Positions 11,765-22,459 are shown, counted from the stretch's first letter. The stretch: DNA of 64,000 nucleotides from Anniella stebbinsi (GCA_029215795.1 JARDYH010000004.1:218110017-218174016), one strand, 5' to 3'. Notes: generated by a model not told the origin, from the letters alone. Numbers and translations: made by a program.

Positions 11765-12581
11765 TAGCTTTCTGAGGGATCTCCAGATGAGAAGCCAGAC
11801 CCTGTCCCCACAGCTCCACCCCGTAAAGCAATTGGGGGAGGACCTTGGCCTTAAAAAGCTTCAAAATTGGTACCACCAGGGAACCTCCTCTGTATGCCAA
11901 TATGGCATTTGCTGTTCTTTCTGCTGCCAGCTTCGTTGCTTCTAGGTGCCTCCCCCAACTGCCGTTATACGCAAAGTGTGTCCCGAGATACTTAAAGCTA
12001 ATGCATTGCTCAATCAGTTGACCTTCTATGTACCATTTATGTGGTTGTTTTCTCTTGGCAAAGACTACCACCTTTGTTTTTGAGTGGTTTATCACCAGCT
12101 TCTCCCATCTAGCTAGTTCCCCCAATCTCCTTAGCAGTCTCCTCAAACCCACTTGTGTTCTAGATAAAAGGGCCATATCATCCGCGTATGGAAGCGTATG
12201 GATCTTCCTAGATCCAGTAGCGGGCTGAAAGCAGTTCACATCTTTTAGCTCATCTATTAAGTTGTTCACATTGAAGTTGAACAGGAAGGGTGCCAATAGA
12301 CAGCCTTGTCTGACACCTCTTCTAGTGTTTACCTTCTCAGTGAGGGAACCAGACAAGCCTAACCGAACCCATAGATCCGTGTGCAAATGAAGCCTTTGGA
12401 TCAACAGCAGTAGCCGTTTATCAATATTGGTTTGAGCTAGTTTGGTCCATAGGTGTCCTCTGTTGATCAAATCAAATGCCGACGAAAAATCCACAAATGC
12501 CACATATAAGCCGCTTTTGGGGAGATTCAGAGTTTTCCTTATAAGGTGGTTCAACCTGAAGCACTGGTCAATTGTATTCAT
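11715..12581 (-). pseudogene. LINE reverse-transcriptase domain (N-terminal part of ORF)
   Basis: 288 codons. Visible RT blocks: VAFVDFSSAFD (catalytic Asp at residue 31), GVRQGCLLAPFLFN at 89-102, PYADDMALL with the paired catalytic Asp at 134-135, and HSKTKVVVF and FKYLGTHF after it. All three catalytic acidic residues are present. It is not a full gene: the frame opens inside the RT fingers (a stop codon lies three codons upstream of the first Met), and after WGQGLASHLEIPQKAI it runs out of frame. The homologous reading continues in the overlapping frame ending at 11024. One single-base-class frameshift at about 11765 therefore separates the halves. Confidence 0.85.
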
Positions 12582-12989
12582 TCCTTATGTAAACCATGCT
12601 TGTTCTGGGGTTCATTTTCTTCTGCCCATACTCCTCCATTATATGGCAAGGAGGAGAATCACAAACCACACAACAGAACTTAAGGATTTCCTGTTAACTT
12701 TTCACTTCACTGTTAGCTTGGAGACATAGCAGTGATCACGCCAGCTACACTACAAATATTTCTAAACTGGTTTTGAGATGTAGAGTGAGCTGAGTAGTGA
12801 TGAGGTCCAGTCTTGCCTCCTAGCTGTAAGTCACAGTGGGCCATTTTGGATTAGACGTCTTCCCCAATCTAGCTAGAGATGTCCATCGTTTGAAAATCCA
12901 GTCCTTTTGGGGCCCAATGGATCCCTGCTGCCCACCCAGCTCGGCTTGATGCAGGCCCTACTCACACATCACCATGCACACAAATTCAT

Positions 12990-13860
12990 ACACAATATTT
13001 ATTTATTTACAACATTTGTATACTGCTCCATGACTGAAACAGATTCCAGAACAGTGAATGATACAAAAATTAGAACACCATTTAAATTATACTTTTAAAA
13101 ACAAAACCCCAAACAAAACAACAACAACAACAAAAAATCAGAATGCCACCCCCCCACCCCCAAAACCCCGTGGCTGCCGGTCAAGGAATGCTTTCTGGAA
13201 TAGAGCTGTTTTCAGGAGGTGCCAGAAACAACACACTGTTGGTGCCAGGGACAGGGAGTTCCACAGGAACGGGGCCACCATGCTGAAGGAACCATAGGTT
13301 CATGTGGAATAGGGTGACCAGATAAAATCCAGGTCAGGGCTCCTGTAACTTTAACAGTTGTAGAGAAAAGGGAATTTCAGACAGTGTCATTTGTATGCAA
13401 TTAGTTCCTGGTGGAATTCCCTCTTCATCACAACAGTTAAAGGTGCAGGGGCCCTGCCTTCTTTTGTATATGGTCACTCTAGTATAGTGCCTGCAACTTT
13501 AACTGTTGTGATGAAGAGGGAATTTCACCAGGAACTAATTGCATACAAATGACACTGGCTGAAATCCCTTTTTCTCTACAACTGTTAAAGTTACAGGAGC
13601 CCTGACCTGGATTTTATCTGGTCAGCCTAATGTGGAACCACCAGGAGCATATCATCTAATGACCTCAGTAATCAGGCAGGTTGGTAAGGGAGAAGGCGCT
13701 CTCTCAGGTATCCTGGTCTCAAATGGTTTAAGGCTGTGTACATGGGTACCAAAACCTTAAACCTAGCCCAGTAGCAAATTGGCAGCCAGTGCAATTCCCT
13801 CAGCAAAAGAGTTGCATCCTGAAAAGGGGCAGCTCCCAACAACAGCCCTGGGTGTGCCAC
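12990..13860 (-). mobile_element. L2-type LINE 3' end, split by a MITE
   Basis: The 3' tail (tatttatttatttacaacat) starts at about 12990. Minus-strand translation at 13860-13672 gives ELHWLPICYWARFKVLV and GYLRERLLPYQPA, equivalent to SLHWLPISFRAMYKVLV and SYLRDRLLPYNPP in the 55.9-kb L2 copy. The reading resumes at 13.14-13.30 kb (VPFLWNSLSLAP-like in reduced form) on the other side of the palindrome at 13311-13628, so one LINE copy is interrupted by that insertion. Confidence 0.7.
13311..13628. mobile_element. 318-bp nested-palindrome MITE, copy 2
   Basis: Complete copy, 318 bp, starting agggtgaccagataaaatcc and ending ggattttatctggtcagcct. Flanks 13301-13310 (catgtggaat) and 13629-13638 (aatgtggaac) agree at 8 of 10 positions, consistent with a decayed 10-bp target duplication. 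Inserted in the L2 copy at 12990-13860. Non-coding. Confidence 0.9.
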
Positions 13861-13925
13861 CTTTTGTCATAATTAGACGTGTCTGCCTTTTGCCCAAAGG
13901 GGTGATGGTCTCTCTTTCTCTCTGA

Positions 13926-14137
13926 CCCTGTTCAGATGACATGCTAAGCCACGGTGGTTAAGAATTTTGAGCTAAACATTATGGCTTGGTGTGTCATGTG
14001 AACCATGACTGAGCGTGTCGTGTGAACCATTCCAAACTATGATGGCTATAGAACCACGGTTTAAATCTGCTCACTAACCATTTACTGCAATAGGGTTAAT
14101 GGGCTAACCACGACTTAGTGTGTCATCTGAACAGGCC
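13926..14137. mobile_element. CTGTTCAGA foldback MITE, copy 1
   Basis: Ends ccctgttcagatgacatgct and gtgtgtcatctgaacagg are inverted repeats; the interior has taagccacggtggttaag and aaccacggtttaaatctgct. Flanking octamers ctctctga and ccctctgt agree at 6 of 8 positions, which would fit a hAT-type 8-bp duplication that has decayed. Relatives are at 38.0, 44.0 and 58.4 kb. Confidence 0.65.
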
Positions 14138-14143
14138 CTCTGT

Positions 14144-14158
14144 TGTGTGTGTGTGTGT
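14144..14158. repeat. (GT)n microsatellite
   Basis: Seven to eight GT units immediately beside the right end of the foldback MITE. Confidence 0.85.
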
Positions 14159-14159
14159 C

Positions 14160-14970
14160 TGCTTTCAGGAGTCTTAATTGAAAATGACATCACTATAGGC
14201 ATTTTGAAAGAATATAAACACATGTGGACTGATTCCCTGCTTCGCCCAAATCAGAGGGGAGGGAAATTTAAGCAAACAAACAACGATCCCCTTGCTGCTT
14301 GTTTAATAATTTCTCCTGTGACTTTCCTTTGAGTTGCTGATGGATGGTCATTACAGCCTGCCAGGCGCAGATTGACGGGATGATTGTTGAATCTGTCTTT
14401 GGGGAGGGGGGTGGGGAGGAGGAAGGGATGCCGCTTGGCATATCATAATCTCATTATCTCTCTTTCTCCTTGTGGGACAAGAGCTGATGGCAAATAGTCC
14501 TTTCCATACAAACAAAAGACCTGACAAGAATGGAAGTGCTGAGATGGCTCCAATCCTTCTAGGAGAAGGGGAGGTGAATAAAACTCAGAGTCTCCTTCTG
14601 TATTGTTTGGGGGAAAGCGCCAGAATTTAAAGTCAGTTCACATATTATATGTAATAACTGATCATTCACACTTCGCAACCTCCAAATGTAAAGTAACGTG
14701 TGAAGAAGGGATTCTATTATTATGATGTTCTACTCTCCAAGGAGAGAGAAAGGAGAAGAAAGGGAGGGCATATCAACATTTTCTTGAAGCCTCAAACTTG
14801 GTTGAGGTGGCATCTTTTATTGAATCATTCTTCTTGCTTGGATGTTGGAAGTAGGGCTGGTGACTGTACTTTGATTTCAAAGGAAATGCCCCCTTCCTCT
14901 CTGACGTCTATGTGCATGGAAGGGTTTTTTAAAAAAAAAAATGGAGAGGGTGACATTCAGTCATGTTCTC
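14160..14970. other. No recognised feature
   Basis: No mobile element or exon recognised. The frame 14700-15044 runs on into the L2 tail and has no domain. Confidence 0.4.
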
Positions 14971-15061
14971 CTAGTTTATTTATTAGATTTCTATGCCACC
15001 CAATAGCCGAAGCTCTCTGGGCAGTTCACAAAGATACACCATAAAATACAGTATAAAATAT

Positions 15062-15772
15062 GAGCCTATCTACACTACTGCTTTAAAATGGTTTAAAATG
15101 GTTTAAAATGGTTTATAACAGTAGTGACAACTGTTGGGGCCCAGGACTAGGGATGTGTATCGTATCGTTAAAATGTACGATAACGATACAATATGCTCTT
15201 TATTGTGCATACGATTAACATTAACGATACGATACAACTTCCTACGATAATCATTAGAGATGATAATTTTCAGCCCGATTATATCAGATTATCAGACTGC
15301 CATCTAAATAAACCTATAATTTCTGTATTTTCAAAGTTAGAGGCTTGAAACATGGTCACAGGGCTTATGGGGTACGCCTAAGTATGTGTATGAAATTTGA
15401 GATCGATCCCTCCAACCCTCTATTTGATATGAATTTATTAAAGATCGTTTAAGTTCTGACAGGTCTGAATGACAGCTCGCCACGTGTGTTCATTCAGACC
15501 TGTCAAAAAGTTGCACGATCTTTAATAAATTCATATAAAATAAAGGGTTGGAGGGATCCATCTCAAATTTCATACACATGTCTAGCACATGTTGCTACAC
15601 TTATGTGCCAAATTTCAGATCAGTCTTTCTATCCCTGTATTTTTTTGGTCCAAAATTACGGTAACAATAAAATACGATATTTTCTGGTGTGCACATCCCT
15701 ACCCAGGACACACTCCATATACAGTTTTCAAAACGTTTTCAAAGTGTTGTATCCTGCTTGATGTAGATAGGT
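15062..15772. mobile_element. TATCTACACTACTGC palindromic MITE, split by a second element
   Basis: The left arm gagcctatctacactactgc lies at 15062-15081; the matching right arm (gcttgatgtagataggtc, diverged) lies at about 15757-15772, beyond the element at 15148-15711. Removing that element and one copy of its target duplication leaves a palindrome of about 140 bp with tandem aatggttta units. Same family as the perfect copies at 23168-23282 and 26016-26094. Confidence 0.65.
15148..15711. mobile_element. hAT-like non-autonomous element, 564 bp, perfect 8-bp TSD
   Basis: Ends tagggatgtg and cacatcccta are perfect 10-bp inverted repeats. The element is flanked by cccaggac at 15140-15147 and again at 15712-15719, an exact 8-bp duplication, which is the hallmark of hAT transposition. 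Inner sequence is a long imperfect palindrome (tttgagatcgatccctccaa against ttggagggatccatctcaaa; gacaggtctgaatgacagct against attcagacctgtca). No transposase. Inserted in a TATCTACAC-type MITE inside an L2 copy. Confidence 0.85.
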
Positions 15773-15824
15773 CAAAAGCTTAAAACTACAGTATAGTACA
15801 ACCAGAATAAAACTGAGCAGCCAA

Positions 15825-15825
<1 letters not shown>

Positions 15826-15860
<35 letters not shown>
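15826..15860. repeat. (AAT)n microsatellite
   Basis: About eleven AAT units within the L2 3' region. Confidence 0.9.
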
Positions 15861-15863
<3 letters not shown>

Positions 15864-16404
15864 TACAGAGATAAAGACTAAGATGCTAAAATGTTAAAAT
15901 GCTTGGGAAAATTAAAAGGTCTTCACCTCGCACTGGAAAGAATATGATATAGCTGCCAGGCAAGCCTCTCTAGGAAGCTTATTCCACAATTGGGGTGCTA
16001 CAGCAGAAAAGGCCCTCTTCTTGGTAGCCACTTCCTTAGGCGGGGGCTCCTGAAAAAGGACCCCTGAAGATGATCTTAGGGTCTGGGCAGGTACATATGG
16101 GAGGAGACAATCCTACAGATAACCTCGCCCCAAGCCATTTAGGGCTGTGAATGTTAGTACTAGCATTTTGAATCAGTTCCAGACATGGACTGAAAGTCAG
16201 TGCAGCTGGAAAATACTGGCATAATATGATTTCATTGACCGGTCCCCATTAACAATCTTGCTGCTCTCTTTTGAACCAGCTGAAGTTTCTGGACCGTTTT
16301 CAAAGGCAACCCACATATAACACATTGCAATAATCCAGACGAGAGGTTATCAGAGCAGATATGCACGTAGTTGGTATATATCAGCCTAAACTGCAGTCTG
16401 AAAT

Positions 16405-16985
16405 GGTAGAATCCAGGAGCTACACGATCTACTGTTTGTTCAGGCCAGGCCTAGGGTTGCTGTCAGGTTTAATGCCAGGGAACATGCACATACCCTTATG
16501 ATTCATGAAGCAGCTGGGGAGAAAAAAGTTCCTCCTCCTCCTGCCTGTTCCCTCTTCTTTCTGAATTCTTATGTGAACTGATCTTATCCATAGCTCCCAG
16601 CCCAATGTGTGGATTGGATCATGTTATCCTTCAGATTTGGTACTATCCAAATTTTGCAAAGCAGTTCTCAACTAAAAAAAAAATACCAAAAGGCTTCTAA
16701 AATACAACGTTTAGGACAAAATCCATTTAGAAATGTGTACTTTGAGATAAAACATTTAGAAATGCACATTTTGTGAGAATAGATGTTCCAAAATACATAT
16801 TTAAATACAATTTTTCATATGGAGTTTTTGTTGAAAATTTGCAGATCCGTGTGGAAATGGGATAAGACAGTCTTATAAATGAACACATGCCCAAATGACA
16901 TGGTCCAGGAACAGGCTGATTCATCCATCCCTTCTTGTGAGTAATTGTGTTGCTTCCTGTTGAGGTACAAACTGGAAGCTCATAA
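16405..16985. other. No recognised feature
   Basis: AT-rich. Three related ATTTAGAAATG(T/C)-type words at 16725-16775 suggest a local duplication (ccatttagaaatgtgtactt against acatttagaaatgcacattt). No gene recognised. Confidence 0.45.
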
Positions 16986-16992
16986 AGAGGAG

Positions 16993-17355
16993 AATCATAG
17001 AATCATAGAATAGTTGAGCTGGAAGGGGCCTATAAGGCCACCAATGCAGGAATCCACCTTAAAGCATGCCTGACAGGTAGCTGTCCAGCTACATCTTGAA
17101 TGCCTCTAGTGTGGGAGAGCCCACTACCTTCCTAGGTAATTCATTCCATTGTTGTACTGCTGTAACAGGAAGTTTTTCCTGATGTCCAGCCAGAATCTGG
17201 TTTCCTGTAACTTGAGCCCAGTTTTCCATGTCCTGCACTCTGGGATGATCAAGAAAAGATCCTGAAGGGGACAAGGAAGGATCGTTACACTTTTCTCCTG
17301 TTGGGGCTGACAGGATAGGACATTGGGGCAGAAGTCCATGGCATTGCTTAGCCAT
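16993..17355 (-). mobile_element. CR1 3' end (ATCATAGA-tailed)
   Basis: Begins with the duplicated octamer of the CR1 terminus (gaatcatagaatcatagaat), then ggaaggggcctataaggcca, and minus-strand coding-like text CRTWKTGLKLQETRFWLDIR and VTAVQQWNELPRKVVGSPT, the typical C-terminus of CR1 ORF2. Truncated and with frame changes. Confidence 0.8.
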
Positions 17356-17542
17356 GGGCTGGTTTATGATAACACATTTTCATTTATAGAGTTGGGGGAC
17401 AAGATTATGACATTCCTTTTTCCTGGGTAAAGAGAGGTTGATGTGAACAGTGAGCCATGGGGTTGATGAACAGTCATCTCTGGTTATTCATGCTCTTTCA
17501 TCCCAGTATATTAATTTGAAGTCAAGTAACCACATTGATCAG

Positions 17543-17865
17543 CACAGCGCATAGTTTAACTATGGGATTCACTACCATAAGCTGTAGTGATGGCCACCAA
17601 TTTGGATAGCTTTCAAAAGGGATTTGACAAATTCCTTGAGGAGAAAGCTATCAATGGCTATTAGTCCTGATGGCTATATGCTACTCTAGTATCAGAGGTG
17701 GTATGCCTATGTACACCAGTTGCTGGGGATCATGGGTGGGAGGGTGCTTTTGCACTTATGCCCTGCTGGCGGGTTTTCCTTGGGCAGCTGGTTGGCCACT
17801 GTGTGAACAGAATGCTGGAATAGATAGACCTTAATCTGATCAAGCACAGGTCTTCTTACAGTCTT
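17543..17865 (+). mobile_element. CR1 3' end
   Basis: Contains gatggccaccaatttggata, gagaaagctatcaatggcta, caccagttgctggggatcat and ggccactgtgtgaacagaat. Same terminal segment as 893-1230, more diverged. Confidence 0.8.
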
Positions 17866-17869
17866 AACT

Positions 17870-18750
17870 CTTTTGAAATGTCTAAACACCGTCACAAAAA
17901 TACATTTGAAGCTTGTCAAGATCTCTTCCCCTTAGTTCTCTCTCTTCTTTCATTTCGTCATTAAACAAGCATTAGTAATTAATTAAGAATAAATTGGGTT
18001 AAACGACAGTTGGCACCCCAATGGTAAACATCATTTCCTTTCAAATGGCTGCCAAATAAATTGTGCCATGGTTTGCATTTGGGAAGGAAAGAACGAACGA
18101 ACGAATGAACCAGAGAATGGGGAAAAGAGGAACGCAAGACATGCTGTTATCTCGGCTGTCCTGATTTCAGACGGTGAACAGTTTAGACGCTGAAGCAAGT
18201 TTGATATCAATGGAAAGGAAAACAAGGCTGCTCATGTGTAAGAGAGGGAGGGTGCAAGTCTACTAACCTCAGTTGGTTCTTAATGTTGTGAGGTTATTCC
18301 AAAAGGTCTTCTAGCACAGTACTTCTGTTAATGACTCTTATTTAAATTTCATCCCTTGAATTGTGGTGTGGTGTGGTGTGGTGTGGTGGAGAAAAGCTTC
18401 TGCACTTTGCAAAATGTTTTTAGGGAGATAAATGATAGCGTTCCAATTTGACCGCGTGCTGAACTAGATTGACTGTTCCCCATTTATGTGTCCCGTTTGA
18501 TATTCACGTCGCACAAAACCCAGGGCTGTTTGTTTTTAATGGATCTCTCGGGCACGCTGAAGAACTGAATGCATATTTTACTCACGTCGCATAGGTCTTT
18601 CATCATGTGTGTAGCGTAAGAGTCTGAATGATTTAATATACTTACCACTGAGAGCTTGCTGCTAAGATTGTGATCTCCACTGCTTTGCAAATAGTCATAT
18701 GACAGTCAGGAAAATGTAAATGGTTAATTCTAAATAATCCAGTCTGCCAT
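17870..18750. other. No recognised feature apart from a simple repeat
   Basis: Holds the GTGTG repeat at 18361-18389 and an (AACG)n-like run near 18092. Open frames are short and unrecognised. Confidence 0.4.
18361..18389. repeat. (TGGTG)n pentanucleotide repeat
   Basis: Five to six tandem copies of the pentamer gtggt. Confidence 0.9.
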
Positions 18751-18754
18751 CTTC

Positions 18755-18960
18755 TGTCATGTTTTCCATCCTTGATACACCTTCAAACTCCGAGGAGGAC
18801 ACAGAAAGGGAGGAGGTGGCACTTCAGGAACTCTCCTCCCACATTCCAGGGCCCTTCAAACCAGAGGATGTGACTTTGACAGACTCTTCAGAGCCAGAAG
18901 ATGCACTCCTAGTGCAGTCTTCACCCACCCTATCCCGTTCTTGAAGAACAGAGACAGTTC
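18755..18960 (+). other. Acidic open frame, probably from an unidentified repeat
   Basis: A 61-codon frame (18759-18944) rich in Ser, Glu and Asp: SNSEEDTEREEVALQELSS and PEDVTLTDSSEPEDALL. The composition resembles the acidic linker of some retroelement ORFs, but I cannot name a family. Too short and lacking splice or initiation context to call a host exon. Confidence 0.3.
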
Positions 18961-19369
18961 CTTAGAATGTGAAGGGCAAATAGCAGGCCTGGATCAGCCA
19001 GCTTTCTGAAAACCTCAGAAGACCTCTGCACTCTACTGTTGCAACAGCTCTCTTTATGGGAGAATACTCCATTCAGCACCTGAACCATGATGAAAACGAC
19101 TTGAACTATGATGAAAATCGAGTCAAGAAAATTCAGTTGTGCATATCGCCAGCGTCAAAGGATCATAGAGAAAACTGGCTTACTAAAGAATAAGCAGGCA
19201 CACTCCATGAAGATGTGCCTTCCCCCTCCATCTAACCTCTTCCAACTGGACTGTTGGCCCATGGAACACTAAACAAGGTGAATGCCTGAAGGGCCTTGGG
19301 CAGTCCTGGTTTCAGATTTTTGAGAGCCTTTGAGTGAGACACCCTCAATGGGTCTTCTCCCTCAGTGAG

Positions 19370-19700
19370 TCCACCTTTTCATTGCCATGGACACCAGCTG
19401 CTCTTGCTCCTCAACCTCTTTCTCATCACTGCTACCACTCGCTTGCTTGAGAGGCAGAGAGCCAGTCAGCAATAGGCAGTGGCATCTCCTGCTCCTCCTT
19501 CTCACCACCACCATTGACTGGGCCAGAGCGAGAGGCAGGTGAACAAACAGGTTGCAATGGTGAGGAGGAGGAGCAACTCCAGGAAGTTCTTGTGAATGGG
19601 ACCCTCCTGGGCTGTGGGCCCTTGGCAGGTGCCTGGCCATACCTACTTTTGATGCCAACCCTGGCCTTGAGCCTGAGTTGGCCTGCAGTAGGAAGCAGGT
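19370..19700. repeat. Unclassified dispersed repeat, copy 1
   Basis: Contains cgcttgcttgagaggcagag, gagccagtcagcaatagg, ctgggccagagcgagaggca and ggcaggtgcctggccatacc. The same order of words recurs at 31.87-32.15 kb, with partial matches at 40.49-40.54 and 59.39-59.50 kb. No clear inverted ends and no coding homology recognised. Confidence 0.65.
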
Positions 19701-20331
19701 AGACGAGTCTCAGTGGCAGATTTCAGATACCTGGAAACAGAGTTATGGACTGCATGATGTGGCGGAGCTCCCCAAAAAGTTGATCTTGCAAGGTCCATTG
19801 CTGTGCTGGTCCCATCAATCCTCAAGCAGCGTCTGATGTCTGCCAGAACCGCATACCTTAAGCAAAGATGTAAGGAAAATTAAGGGGTACAGGTTCAGCT
19901 TCAACAGGAATCATGTTCTGTGCTGTGGTTCCACTGAATGGCTTCAAATTGAAAGAAACCAGAAGAAAGAAAGGAAAAACAGAGACTTAAAAACCAATTG
20001 GAATGGAATGCATATTTTTTAAAAAGTATAATATTGTATTTTAATGTCACCCTGTAATTATCAAAGCGTTGTGTTTGCAACAATAGGAAGGATTTATGAC
20101 ACTTGTCTGCTGATGATAATGATTTCCCTTCCTCTGATCAGCATAGCCTAATGAGATTTTATCAGCCCTTGAAGGTCAGCCAGTAAAACTGTGCTATCTT
20201 GTAAGATTTAAAGAGAAGGAAATTGCCCTGTTATGGGTTTTGGATTGCTCCTACCTCCCCCAAGCCCTGGCAAGAGACTTCTGTTTTCCTTGCATTTAGC
20301 AAAAACTTTAGCCACTGCTCTGAAGGATTGA

Positions 20332-20360
20332 AGAGAGAGATTGAGAGAGAGAGAGAGAGA
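20332..20360. repeat. (GA)n microsatellite
   Basis: Imperfect GA dinucleotide run; the opposite strand reads as repeated Leu-Ser codons. Confidence 0.9.
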
Positions 20361-20685
20361 TTCTGTCTCTGATGGATTATCAACTGGTGTATTTGGTAAA
20401 GTTATCCAGCATTGAGCAGTATCATGCAACATGCTTTGCTTCCCTGTGAAAGACACGGCATCATACCCAATGCTGCTGATGACAGATCACCACTGCCAAT
20501 GAGGAAATATTGTCAATGTTAATACCATTTAGGATGGTTGACTGGTTGTACACATTGCATTAGTCTACATTATTAGAACACAAAGGTGATGACTTCCTGG
20601 TTAATCCTAGATTCAGATGCTGTGTGTGTGAGAGCTTAAATGAGCTTCGAATTCATGAAGTAACTTAAAATCCATGAGTTCTGAA

Positions 20686-20857
20686 CTAGTGATCTTCAAC
20701 TGGTGGGTCGTGACTCAAAAGTGGGTCGCGAGATCAGTCCAGCAGGGTTGCAGCAAAGCTGTTGCTGCCATGTTGGGCATGGAGAAAATTGGGAAAGTGG
20801 GTCCCATGTTGCAGGTTAAGAGTCCAAAGTGGGACCCAGGTCTGTTGACGAACACTG
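20686..20857. mobile_element. hAT-like MITE (GGTCTTCAACTGGTGGGTC ends), copy 1
   Basis: Starts ctagtgatcttcaactggtg and ends gttgacgaacactg, a diverged inverted end. The interior has gtgggtcgcgagatcagtcc and ccatgttgcaggttaag. It matches the element at 27947-28112. No clear flanking duplication at this copy. Confidence 0.7.
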
Positions 20858-20922
20858 ATACTAATAGATATGGTCAGATGAAAGATTTTTCAGAATTCAG
20901 TAAGGCTAAAGGTCTGTCTGCA

Positions 20923-21072
20923 CCAGCCTTCCCCAACACGGAGCCCTCCAGATGTGCTGGATTACCACTTCCAACACCCCCAGCCAGCAGGTTCCATTTG
21001 GGCATGTTAGCTGGGGATGATGGGTTTCATAGTCCAACACACCTGTAGGGCTCCAGGTTGGGGAAGGCTGGT
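20923..21072. mobile_element. Palindromic MITE (CAGCCTTCCCCAAC ends)
   Basis: Ends ccagccttccccaacacgga and ccaggttggggaaggctgg are inverted repeats; inner arms ccctccagatgtgctggatt and agtccaacacacctgtaggg also pair. The centre is gccagcaggttcc. Best-preserved copy of the family that also occurs near 1.25, 5.4 and 7.7 kb. Confidence 0.75.
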
Positions 21073-21261
21073 CGGCACAATACAATCACCATAAGTAGGC
21101 TGGGACGAGCATTCACCACATGGAGGGAGCCTTGTGGCTATGGTGACAATGTCTTGAATACTGGCCACATAGACTTGCTCTATGTGAGTGTAATAAAATG
21201 CTCCTTATCACTTGGCAGAATGATAGAACTAACCAGATTACCCCAGGATGAGTGAATTCAG

Positions 21262-21800
21262 TGTTCCATGAGGAGATATAGGGCTCTATCACACCAGCGA
21301 TTTAGTGTTCGGGAAAGAAGCGCTCCCTATTCGCTCTCAGCAGAGTAAGCGTGTTTCCAGAGAGATCCAGCCAGTAAAAATATGCACACTCCAGCGGTTA
21401 GTGTATAATACAAGTCCTTTACTGTGATTCCAATAGAAAGTATGTACAACAAACTGGTTCATCCAAATAACACAGGTTTTCCAGGAAGATTTTACAAAAC
21501 ATATCCTTCCATCCTCGTATTTCTCATACCACCAGCCTTCTCCTCCACATAATTCATCAGCCTAACAACAGCCATTCTAATATCTCTAGCTTATATACAT
21601 TTGGCTGCACAGTGACTCAGCACTCAAATCAATTAAGCAAACTTCTAGAAAGAATCGCACTATCTCACTGACCTTTTCAGCAGTGAATAGAAAAAACTAT
21701 TCTCCTAGTTAATTGACTCCAGGTGCTCTAGTCATTCCTCTGGACACTCTGAAAACTGTCCAGTCCTTTATTCATCTTAATAGAAATTTTCCCTGACACA
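21262..21800 (-). mobile_element. LTR-like block, candidate solo LTR
   Basis: Read on the minus strand it begins tgtcagggaaaatttctatt, contains a TATA-like tgtatataagct at about 21595, and ends cctcatggaaca. A TG...CA frame, a TATA-like motif in the middle third and a length near 540 bp fit a solo LTR of a Gypsy-like or other LTR retrotransposon. I could not find a matching 4-6 bp flanking duplication or a second copy, so this stays a candidate. Confidence 0.35.
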
Positions 21801-22137
21801 CTCTCGCCATGCCTGGTGTGCCAATTTGCAGCATGGTACTCACATGACACTGTGCCTGTCCTGCTGACACCCTGCCTCTTCCCCAGCCTTTCCTAGAACG
21901 CTAAAAGTCTGGATTATTTTCTCAAAGCACACTTAATGCGCCTTAAGCTTGCATGTAGTTTTAAAGGAACTGGGGGCTTGAATGGATTGCATCAGGTCCT
22001 GGCAGGGAAAAGCGATCTCTCTCAGCAGCCAGCTCCGAGACTCAATATAAAACCCAAACCTTGCATCCCAGGCTCCAAAGTGATTTTTAAAATCATACAA
22101 TACCCGGATCTGTGCAGAGACAGGATTGTACTCCCCT

Positions 22138-22453
22138 AGGCTGAACATATGAAAAGGAGGACAGGGCTCCTGTATTTTTAACAGCTGATGAAAAGGGAAG
22201 TTCAGCAGGTGTCATTTGTATGCATGCAGCACCTGGTGAAATTCCCTCTTCAGCACAACAGTTAAAGCTGCAGGAGCTATATTAGAGTGACCAGATACAA
22301 AAGCGGGCAGGGCTCCTGCAGCTTTAACTGTTGTGATGAAGAGGGAATATCACCAGGTGCTGAATGCATACAAATGACACCTGCTGAAATTCTCCTTTCA
22401 ATACAACTGTTAAAGATATAGGAGCCCTGTCCTCCTTTTCATATGGTCAGCCT
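22138..22453. mobile_element. 318-bp nested-palindrome MITE, copy 3 (CATATGAAAAGGAGG ends)
   Basis: 316 bp. Starts aggctgaacatatgaaaagg, ends ccttttcatatggtcagcct. Flanks actcccct (22130-22137) and actcccct (22455-22462) match over 8 bases, consistent with a 9-bp duplication differing at its first base. All four internal arms and the centre tatattagagtgaccagata are present. Confidence 0.9.
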
Positions 22454-22459
22454 AACTCC

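Larger units (their letters stand above)
10885..12660 (-). mobile_element. YADD-type non-LTR retrotransposon, 5'-truncated
   Basis: A minus-strand LINE remnant: reverse transcriptase, C-terminal zinc-knuckle-like region, and a 3' UTR that ends with an aaggcctttgtgccaaacaa block and an AT-rich tail near 10.9 kb. RT similarity extends a little past the first Met into a frameshifted stretch (the AEENE/PEQA region, about 12590-12650) and then stops, so endonuclease and N-terminal parts are absent. The clade is not certain. GVRQGC with YADD plus a CxC-H-C tail is found in several LINE clades, and it differs clearly from the CR1, L2 and L1 copies in this window. Confidence 0.8.
14974..16400 (-). 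mobile_element. L2-type LINE 3' end, doubly nested insertions
   Basis: Minus-strand LINE. The tail begins tagtttatttattagatttc and the 3' UTR has gccgaagctctctgggcag. Conceptual translation of 16.3-16.2 kb reads ITSRLDYCNVLYVGCL, matching VTSRLDFCNALYIGLPL of the 55.9-kb L2. Farther on, 16.05-15.91 kb reads as the PLWNxLPxEARxA...EVKTF terminus with stops. The copy is interrupted between 15062 and about 15772 by a palindromic MITE that is itself interrupted by a hAT-like element. Confidence 0.7.
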
